Assembly: GCA_037975125.1 (NCBI GenBank)
Contig: CM075852.1
Coordinates: 11,814,814 to 11,878,813, forward strand
Length of the DNA: 64,000 bases
Reading direction: 5' to 3'
DNA from: Latrodectus hesperus
Lineage: Eukaryota > Arthropoda > Arachnida > Araneae > Theridiidae
Shown piece after piece: positions 55,750 to 64,000 of the stretch (within the stretch, counting starts at the first letter, position 1; each line of letters starts with the position of its first letter). The notes below the pieces were generated by a model. The model was not told the origin of the DNA, ran no database searches, and saw only the letters and a program-made list of their open reading frames with translations. The translations under genes were made by a program, and so were the position numbers.

Positions 55750-56170
55750 AAAACTCGATACTTTGGGGGGGGGGAATGTTCATCTGATCGCATTTGCAGC
55801 ATAAGTTTGAGTACTCGACGTCATTAGAAGCTTTCGCTCTGAAAGCATAAAAGTGCGTATCCAAGTACAAGAACGCAACCCTTTAGTGTGACCATGACCG
55901 TTTAGCATTCGCCTTGAATGGCCGCCGCATGCTTTGTTTCCCGTTAAAACAACGGTCGATGCCGGGCGCGGTGTAGGGGCGCGTGTCGGGGAAATACCGT
56001 TGCTAGCCCCGGGGCATCTCTCTCTCTCTCTCGCGCCGGACGGGGGAAGTGTATAAAGTTATTATAAACACGCCACGGTTATATTTCCGCCGCCTTTGGC
56101 CGTATCGCCTTTCGGAGGGCCTCTTGCACGACCCTTGGCCCGCTTTCCATTAATACTCTTACTTTTTCCA
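55750..56170. promoter_or_regulatory. Most GC- and CpG-rich island in the window, candidate promoter or enhancer
   Basis: It has many CpG dinucleotides in GGGCGCGGTG, GGGGCGCGTGTCGG and CTCGCGCCGGACGGGG. The features include a G-run (about 55765), GTGACCATGACC (55889-55900, paired nuclear receptor half sites) and GAATGGCCGCCGCATGC. A (CT)7 GAGA-factor-type run (about 56019-56033) and a TATA-like GTATAAAG before a Hox-like TTATTATAAAC (about 56051-56068) follow. I see no exon with paired splice sites on either strand. It could be an alternative upstream promoter of the minus-strand gene, a promoter of a neighbour, or a strongly conserved enhancer. Confidence 0.5.
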
Positions 56171-56410
56171 AGATCACTTGACATTCTTATTCTTATTTAT
56201 TGAATTAGCAAAACTCCTGCTCCCTGTCAATAACATTCATTTTTTTGCACTTAGCACTTGTTGTAAAGTACGTGGATTTTAAATATAGATTATTAGGGTA
56301 ATTAGTAAAAAATCGTGTAAACAACTGTGTTGTCAATTATTTTCTTCCCTCAGGGACTTAATAATGTATTTGTTTTAATACGTCTGTTAGCTTCTGTTTT
56401 CTTCTTTGCG

Positions 56411-56681
56411 GATTCCTTTTAACAATAATATAAATCTATTATTTTTATTTGATTCGTTGTATCCGAAAATGAAATATTTTAAGCCAATTTATATAATTTT
56501 ATAATAAATTAATTGTTTCATCTGTTTTTAACATTAATATAAATCTATTTAATGTTAAAAACAGATTTCTTTTAACAATAATATAAATCTATTATTTTTA
56601 TTTGATTCGTTGTATCCGAAAATGAAATATTTTAAGCCAATTTATATAATTTTATAATAAATTAATTGTTTCATCTGTTTT
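56411..56681. repeat. 118-bp direct duplication joined by a 17-bp hairpin
   Basis: 56411-56528 and 56564-56681 are 118-bp copies that differ at one position (C at 56415, T at 56568), so the event is recent. The 35-bp junction is unusual: TCTGTTTTTAACATTAA (56521-56537) is followed after 11 nt by its exact reverse complement (56549-56565). The loop repeats part of the unit (ATATAAATCTAT). Confidence 0.95.
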
Positions 56682-59600
56682 GGAAAAATTTGAAAACAAG
56701 AATATTAGAAGAAAGAAAATATATCATTGAAAGCATGCAAAATTTAGATGATTCTCCGCTCGGCATAATTTTCCTTGGTTAAAATTAATTAAAATAATCT
56801 AATTTTTTAGTAATCCACAATTTCACTCATAAAATAAATACTTTTGGAATAGATACAATTTTTACTTGGCGTATTATATTTTTTTAAAAATAATTTAATC
56901 ATTTGTACTTTACTATTTAGTTGGGTAATTTATTTTACAATATTTATTTTATGCATTACATTGACCAGTGGCTTTTTTAATATTTTAAAGTATTCAATTT
57001 ATTTGATATTTTTCTGAACTTAATAATGATTTGCAACACGTCCATATAACTCATACGTAAATTTAATTACATTAAAATGCTATATCAGGACAAATAAAAA
57101 TTTAACACGTGTCCAAATTTCTCTTTTTATTTCAAAACAAATAATTACAACGCGCAATTATTTGTTTTAAAATAAACACAGTATTAATACCCTTTGCAGT
57201 TTTCTAAAGGAAAGATAAAAAATGCATAAAATAAATGGTTCACTAATTAATTATCGCTAATTAATTGAAGACCAAACTGAAAATTTCCTCATGATTAATA
57301 ATATCTTTGAGTTAGGAAACGAGATGCTTAAGAAAGCTCTTACATTTTCATTATTGTTCATATGTTTTCATTATACTTCTCTTTTACTTAAATGAATTAT
57401 TATTTGTGTTATTTACTCACACAGGGGTTCAGAGCACTTATTACGTTTTATAGAAAGAAAACATTTTTTTACAAGACATAATGTAATGTTTCATAAAATG
57501 ACATCTAAATTTTATTATATTTCCTCATGTGTGTGATAAAAAAAATGCAGGATGTCGTGAAATTAGGAAACATTGTATGAATTAAAACTTAACTTTTAAT
57601 TGTTTTTATTATTTAGAGTTCAAAAACGCTATGGAAACGTTAAACATCTTTAACAACATTAGAATAACGCATTGTTAAGAGAAACTTCAGGCAAAATTGT
57701 AATTTAGCAAAATCAATTTACATTCTGAATTAATTACAATATTTTACTGAAATGACTGGATGCACAGAACGTTTTAGGGTGAGCTGAGGTGACGGAGTTA
57801 AATTTGAAAAAAGTTAATTTTTGGATTGATATAATATTAAATCTAATATAATTTTAATTTTCACATATTTATTTTTTATTATTATCATTATTTTTTTATC
57901 AAAAACTAAATCTTGAAGAAGCAGTAACACAATATGATACAAGTTTGTTCGAATACTAAAGCAATTTCCAATTTTTTCATCAAGACTGTCAACTCGTGAT
58001 TTTGTATTATAATTTTCATTATCGGTATATTTTAGATGACATTTTTTTTTAACTTTGAAAATTACTTTATTATTTGAAGATACCTTAAAAATAAAAAGAA
58101 AACACTAAATACATTTTAGAAATTGATTATTTTTCTCAACTAGATTTAAAAAAGAAATATAGAGTCACATTCCGCTCATAAAGAATTATTTTCTTAAAAA
58201 TTTGCCAATTTTAAAGGATTAAACCTAATTCTTAAAATAAGGTTAGATTGGATCTAACCTGATAGGAATTGAAACTTTCATGTTAATTAAATACCAAAAT
58301 AAATTTAGTTAAGAGACACTCTCATGAAAAACATTAGAATTTTATAGGAGTGTTGGCAACGTGGGAAATTGCGCAGTAAATGAGTTTTAATATTTTTGTT
58401 AGTAGAAAATTAATTAACTTATCGTATTAGGGCAAAATGTTTTGAAAAATAAATTGAAACTGAAAATTAGAGTCACGAGAAGGATTACATTGTAGTATTC
58501 ACCCTTCTTGTAAATTTATTTATAGATAGAAAACTAGTAGATTTTAATCTGAGATTGATTAATTAGAATAAGAAGATTAATAAGAATAATTTAAATTATA
58601 ATTTTACAAGCATAAATAATATAAATAAAGAACAGTTTTCAATTTTAAAACAAACAGAACCTGTGGCTTTTCAATGATAAATAATTTACATAATATTAAT
58701 TGTATATTTTTGTCACATCTTTTATTATATTATATCATAGAAGATAAAAAAAATGGCAGCAGGCAACCCTATTATTATGGAGGGAATAAATAAGAGAAAA
58801 TTATCGAAAGAACTTTGTTATAACTGTGGAATTTGTCAATGAAGATATAGTTACAAAAGCGTACATTGGCACAGATATTGAGAATATCAAAGTTTGTTCA
58901 TTGTATAATGAGCAATTCTCATTATTTAACCATTTAAAATTAAAAAGAAATCATAAGAATTTAATTTATATTTCTTAATGTAAACATCTAATGCAGAACT
59001 AACTAGTGTTTTCATGCTTTCATGATTCATTGACATTCTTAAATGCCTATCTAATTTTTAAAATTTAATTTGACTGAAAATATTTAGAAATAAATTATTT
59101 TGAATCAAGGAATTATTGAATATTTGGAGAAACTAATGACATTATGAAACTTGATTTTTATGTATTCTTTTATTTTGCTAACCTTTTTGCATGAAATTAA
59201 GCTTATTGCTACTCGATTGAGGAGCTTTAACTGCTTTAATTTTGCAATTTGAAATTCGCTAAAATATTCTGAAAGTCAAGTTATAGTTTATTTCATTTTT
59301 CGCCTAATGCTACATTTCTTTTATAATTAATACCGATAATGATATTACTTAAAGAACTTAAACTAGAAACTCTGTATTTGATTTAATGGTGTATTCCATA
59401 ATTTTTCTGGTGATTGCATTTTATTTCATCAATTATTATCACTTCATTAAAACTGGGTTCTGCAAAACTCTCTTATGATTTGAGCCTCAATAAAAATGTG
59501 ATAGTAGAAAGTGAAAATAAATTAAGAGACAAGATTACTTGATTTGGATTGATGTTTAGCAATTTAAGAAGGAAAAGTAATGGCAACTGTCACGATTTTT

Positions 59601-60335
59601 AGAGTCAATACTATAAAATGTGATTGGAAGTCACAGAATTTATTTCTCAATGCACTTTTTGAAGATGAAAATGGAAAATTTCCTTGATTATCCTAAAGTT
59701 GTTTTCGAAGAAAACAAGCGATTATATATTGCGCAATGTTTTAAAAGACTTTCAAAGTTCTTTCGTGGTCTATGATTGTCAAATACCTGTCTTCAGGCAA
59801 AAAACGAAGCTAGCTGAAAATGTTCAAAAATGAAAAATATGATGACATTTTTATGATATCACACAAATGCTCGCGCGTTACATAATAATTAACATTTCAT
59901 AGCACTCTCAACTAGAAGAAATTCCTGAGATAATGAATATTTGCTTCACTATTTATTCACCAACCATCTAAGCAATCAATCAATCAATAAATTAATCAAT
60001 CAGTCAAGCAATCAATGAATGTATATGTAAATTCATTAACTTTATCAAAAAATTAACATTTTATTTAATTTTTGTTATCATATAAATTATAAATTCACAA
60101 TATTCATATGAATGAATAAATCTGTAATTTTTCCAATTCTATAAAATTACTTGAAAAATACGATTCCATGAAATATTCTGCACAATTTAAAAACCAATGC
60201 ATCACTATTCGAACTGCAAATTCGCCTCTTATTGAGTATCGCAATTTTTATTGATTAGGTTGAATGGCACACTAATACATATCACATTTTATCGTTATGG
60301 CATTTTATACTTCAGCCTAAGCCATTTTAATTTGA
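56682..60335. other. AT-rich DNA without a recognisable gene
   Basis: About 3.6 kb with no supported gene. An imperfect AATC-type tandem run lies at about 59974-60018. GATTGGATCTAACC with a nearby AAGGTTAGA inverted pair (about 58241-58260) is short. Confidence 0.6.
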
Positions 60336-60339
60336 TAAA

Positions 60340-60480
60340 AAATAACGCTCGTGCTCATGAATCAAGCTGGCGTGAAGGAATGCTTAGCCACTGTGTCGCT
60401 CAACTCGCAGAATATCGCCTCTAGTCTTCCTCCAGGAAGCAGCGCGCTTTGTTTTTCCAGCTGGAATCATTATTTGCAAG
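60340..60480. promoter_or_regulatory. Small GC-elevated patch
   Basis: AAGCTGGCGTGAAGGAATGC, CACTGTGTCGCTCAACTCGC and CAGGAAGCAGCGCGC stand out from the AT-rich flanks. A 93-codon minus frame crosses it without a recognisable motif. Weak candidate for a conserved element. Confidence 0.25.
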
Positions 60481-60780
60481 GGATGTTTAAAACATTTTCC
60501 AAATTCTAAGCTTAAAAGCTTGTTACAAACATTTATTCTGTTTTGCAGTCTCTGTCTCTGGAAGATCTTGATTCTAGTGATAAAAACATTTATGATAGTT
60601 ATTTGTTTTGAATGACAATAGGGGGAGTTTGACACACGAATTTTCAGTTTAACATGTGCATACACTTTGGCTAATTATATTTATATTGCCTACAGTTTAA
60701 CCGAAGGTCTTGATCCGATTAATCCTCGCTTTCAGAATGTGACCACATTAAAGGACAAAAAAAAAATCTCACTAAGCTTA

Positions 60781-60985
<205 letters not shown>

Positions 60986-61151
60986 GAATCAAAGTTATTT
61001 AACTTTAGCAGAGGTATTTTGAAAAATATTAGATAATTGTTTTTAAATGCTTTTAAATTTAATACAGATATTTATCGATAAATTTTTATACATAATTTGA
61101 AACGGAAGAAACCTAATTAATTTAGAATCTGATTATTTTTATGAAAACATT

Positions 61152-61414
61152 TGTTGTTGTTTTGTGCCAGCTAGGATGGCATTATGGGGTGTGCTGCTCT
61201 AGTTTTCCAACTGAACCCTAATTTGGTGTGGAGTCCGGCTTCCTCAGTACACATTTGCCATAGGTACCCGTTTATAAAATAGGAAACCATTCATACATAG
61301 AAAGGACAAAGACGGGATAGATAGAGAAAGTGCAACCATGCCCGAACCGGGATTTGAACCCAGAACCTCCCTATCCACAGTCAGGCAAGGTGACCACTAA
61401 ACAAGTTGAGAGGC
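61152..61414 (-). mobile_element. tRNA-derived SINE, family A, tail type 1, complete with target-site duplication
   Basis: On the minus strand, a 263-bp copy has the head TTGTTTAGTGGTCACCTTGC and box B GGGTTCAAATCCCGG. The family body and the tail type 1 module follow (CTGAGGAAGCCGGACTCC, GTTCAGTTGGAAAAC, CCATCCTAGCTGGCAC), with an (AAC)n tail. An 11-bp direct repeat, ATGAAAACATT, flanks it at 61141-61151 and 61415-61425. Confidence 0.95.
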
Positions 61415-61569
61415 ATGAAAACATTCGAAATTCATATAAAATTTGTACGAATTAAAATATAATTAACCCAGTTTGCATTTAAGAATATCATTGGAAGTGA
61501 ATATTTTACCGTCTACTTTGAAAATAAACATTTATAATTTTAAAATAGTTAAGAATTCTTTGAAGCAAA

Positions 61570-61700
61570 GGAATTGCAGTCCTCTATTTTGGTCTTCAAT
61601 ACGATGGTTCATGGATTCGTTACCAATTCATCCGTGAATGCTTATAGTGTCTCAGAGCCCACTCTAAATTGTAGATTCTGGCTGAAGTCGAACCCCAAAG
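61570..61700 (+). mobile_element. Probable degraded family B SINE
   Basis: TATTTTGGTCTTCAATACGA, then GGTTCATGGATTCGT, matches the order of the family B head (TGGTCTTTGGTTTCACAGTT, CGTGGGTTCGAATC at 54427). The downstream part is too divergent for a firm call. Confidence 0.35.
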
Positions 61701-62829
61701 TATGCAGATATTTACTACTTAAGCTTTTCAAAAATTTAAATAATTTTTATAAATAATTTCAGTCGTGTGATAATACGTTGCATGACAATATCTCTTCGGT
61801 ACAGTGTCCATGACGGATTAACTTTCTCAGAGAGATTTTCTTCCTTTCATTATATGTTCGGCAATTTTTTATTTTTCTTCTGGATTCAAACACATTATCT
61901 GAATTATTTTTTTATTGAACAAACCAGCACAGTGTTATTTAACGATTTTACGTTTTCATTGAATATGTTTAAAATTTTGATGGTATTTACTGATGATGAG
62001 AGGGATAATGACATTAAAAGTTATCTTTAATTATATTGTTACATATATATTTATTTAAAATTCTTGATTGATATTCATCTGGAATAAAAATGTTATCAAA
62101 AATTTTCCTTTCTCTGCTCTGATATAAATTTATTTTCCTACTTTTTTATTAGCTTTGTTTTAAAAGATGAAAAAATGTCTTACATATTGTTTCTCGACAT
62201 TTAATGCTAGTTGAGCTCATTTGCTATTTAAAATATCTAAAATTTATTGTACGTTACGAAAAAATTTGGTTTATTATGCACTAGCCTTGCATTTATGGTT
62301 TTATTTAGTTTTTAACTTGTTTTGTAAAACTATAATACCAAAGGAGTTTATAATTATATGAGTTTTGAAAATCGTTGTACTTGATAACGTAGTTTCCCAA
62401 GATTTTCTTATTTTGGCTATAATTTCTCAAAAATTCAACAGAATGACGTACAATTCATATTCGAGAATAATTCAGTACTTAGAAAAATGAGGAAAATAAA
62501 ATTTTAAGTAAATGAATTTGCAAGTAAATATACAGCACTTCTATTGAAGGCAGAGGAAAAATCTTTGATTTTGAATTGCGTTTTAATAAGATACTATCTA
62601 ACTTTTTTTTAAAAAAAACTATCTAGCTGCAGTGGTATATGGTATTATTTATCGATATTCAACATCAAATTATTTAAGATTTTTGATGAAAGAATAAACA
62701 TTCTTTAAGAAAGCTCGTTTCAGTTGTCAAGTGTCCCTATTTTTCAACTGGCCTTTGTTTCATTTGTCAGCTGTTCTTTGGAAAGCAAGACTATACCACC
62801 AGGTATAACTCTTGCTTAAATTTTCCACG
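61701..62829. other. AT-rich DNA without a recognisable gene
   Basis: No supported feature. The 87-codon frame at 61767-62030 is AT-driven. Confidence 0.6.
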
Positions 62830-62844
62830 TATTCAGTGAGACTT

Positions 62845-63513
62845 TATGACCACCGAAAAATATAGCACTCCCTATCTAGAGGTAGGAAACTACAAGTTTG
62901 AGAAACTGTTCACAACTTTAAATACTTGGGATTTGAATTGAATGCATCAAACGACATCACACCAGAGATCCGCAGCAGGGTTACAGCTGCTAACCGATGC
63001 TTTTTCGGCTTAAAAAAATATCTAAAATCTACTTTCGTCAGTCGAAAAACAAAAATTTTGATATACAAATACTTGATTCAGCCTATTCTCACTTATTCAT
63101 CTGAAACGTGGACATTGACTGAGAAGGACAAAGAAACCATCTCCATTTTCGAAAGAAAAACTTTAAGAAGCATATTTGGTGGAATAAAATGTGAGAATAC
63201 ATGGCGAAGAAGAACTAATTCTGAGCTCTATAAACTATATAAAGAACCAGATATTGTTAAATTTATCTCAATACAGAGATTAAAATGGGCAGGACATTTG
63301 AGCCGGATGAACGACAATCGGGTGACAAAAAAATTTTCTTGGCTCGCCCCATTGGCACCAGAAGAAGAGGACGACCGAAACTCCGATGGCGTGACTGCCT
63401 TGAAAACGACCTAAAAACACTAAAAGTGACAAACTGGATGACCTTGTCCGAAAATAGGGAGTCCTGATATGCACTTCTGAGGAAGTCATAGGCCCACCCT
63501 GGGCTGTCAGGCC
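62845..63513 (+). pseudogene. Broken C-terminal reverse transcriptase of an RTE-type element
   Basis: Recognisable blocks in order are VHNFKYLGFELN, RVTAANRCFFGLKKYLKS, LIQPILTYSSETWTLTEKD, FERKTLRSIFGG, LYKLYKEPDIVKFISIQRLK and WAGHLSRM. In another frame come KKIFLARPIGTRRRGRPKLR and WRDCLENDLKTLKVTNWMTL. These are the thumb and C-terminal regions of RTE-clade polymerases, found widely in arthropod genomes. The catalytic palm (YADD box) lies upstream and is missing. Breaks are a frameshift before VHNFKYLG (near 62906), a one-base shift in a run of seven A (near 63326-63332), and stop codons near 63466 and 63487. The copy cannot encode a working enzyme. Confidence 0.85.
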
Positions 63514-63536
63514 AATGAAGAAGAAAAAGAAGAATT
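62845..63536 (+). mobile_element. 5'-truncated RTE-type non-LTR retrotransposon
   Basis: Only the 3' end of the element is present: the C-terminal part of the reverse transcriptase ORF, a very short 3' UTR and a GAAGAAGAAAAAGAAGAA tail (about 63517-63534). The 5' limit is where recognisable protein begins (MTTEKYSTPYLEVGNYKFEK at about 62845) and is approximate. Severe 5' truncation is the usual fate of target-primed reverse transcription. Confidence 0.85.
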
Positions 63537-64000
63537 CAGTGAGATAAATCAAAAGATCATGCTGGCCAATCCCTTCTTGGAATATTTGTGCTTTCTGATA
63601 TCTTCTCAATGCCCTAAATCTTCATAAAAACAAAATCAGGATCAGTAGCACCTCGAAAAATAGACGGGGATACTATGAAGAATGTCACGCCTTAATCACT
63701 TGCTCCTCATTTCAACTATATACACACTGCAGGGTTTCAGTTCCTTTTCTTTGAGAGAGAGGAAAAGAAGATGCCCACGCCTCCCTTCTCTTATCAATTT
63801 CCAACGGATTTTCAACGGTCAAGAATCGCATCGCAGTCGAATACAAATATTATGGTAAAATGGGAGTTCCAATGATCCAGTCTTTGTGCTTTATGTACCA
63901 TTGTTAGCATTGGTAACAATGAGCTGTTGTCAATCGATTGCACTTTTCAGGAGCCATGACCAAATCGTACTGTCTTCCTAAAGCCTGTTTTCGACCTTCT
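63537..64000. other. Moderately GC-elevated window end, unassigned
   Basis: The last 450 bp is less AT-rich than average (for example CCCACGCCTCCCTTCTC at about 63774 and CGCATCGCAGTCG at about 63828), which resembles the islands elsewhere. No gene or repeat is recognisable before the window ends. Confidence 0.4.

Noticed and set aside
59974..60018. AATC-type repeats as a possible CRISPR-like or regulatory array
   Set aside because: Imperfect 4-bp tandem repeats without spacers; an ordinary degenerate microsatellite.
62926..63414. 162-codon frame as a possible host gene
   Set aside because: The protein blocks are those of RTE-type reverse transcriptases, and the frame is broken by indels and stops.

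Overview
This window looks like non-coding arthropod nuclear DNA. It is strongly AT-rich, full of (TA)n microsatellites and dotted with tRNA-derived SINE copies. It contains no bacterial-type genes, no operons, no rRNA, no CRISPR array and no intact long protein gene. I favour a spider or other chelicerate, from the mix of very AT-rich DNA, abundant TA tracts, (AAC)n-tailed tRNA-SINEs and decayed RTE-type retrotransposons. That is an inference without a database search.

The only protein-coding sequence I can support is one internal or start-codon exon on the minus strand (29643-29796), with a good acceptor and donor. About 13 kb upstream on the same strand is a promoter-like island (43133-43330) with two CCAAT boxes, two GC boxes and a CRE-like site. 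It is followed by a probable 5' untranslated exon that ends in a perfect donor (42991). The simplest reading is one gene on the minus strand with a long first intron (about 42990 to 29797), continuing leftwards through further introns. I cannot name the gene. All other long open frames are AT-rich or microsatellite artefacts, or transposon debris.

Region by region. 1-11 kb: AT-rich DNA, two SINEs, three TA tracts, and GC-elevated islands at 3.2-3.7 and 5.4-5.9 kb. 11-29 kb: AT-rich DNA with islands at 11.7, 14.7, 19.8, 21.3, 22.5 and 26.7 kb and several TA tracts. 29-31 kb: the exon, a flanking island and two tandem minus-strand SINEs. 31-43 kb: compound TATC/TA/GATA microsatellites and islands at 37.8, 39.5 and 41.5 kb, then the promoter. 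43-55 kb: a three-copy minisatellite, an internally deleted LINE with target-site duplication, six SINE copies and islands at 48.0 and 53.8 kb. 55-64 kb: the most GC-rich block (55.75-56.17 kb), a duplication with a template-switch hairpin at 56.4-56.7 kb, further SINEs, and a decayed RTE-type reverse transcriptase end at 62.8-63.5 kb.

The isolated GC-elevated islands are the most interesting aspect. Several share extended motifs (an ACAGGTG E-box core, TGGATTGCGTGA, DR1-like nuclear receptor sites, Pbx/Meis-type sites). This suggests an array of conserved cis-regulatory elements around a gene with long introns. I found no evidence for a novel defence, mobile or biosynthetic system.
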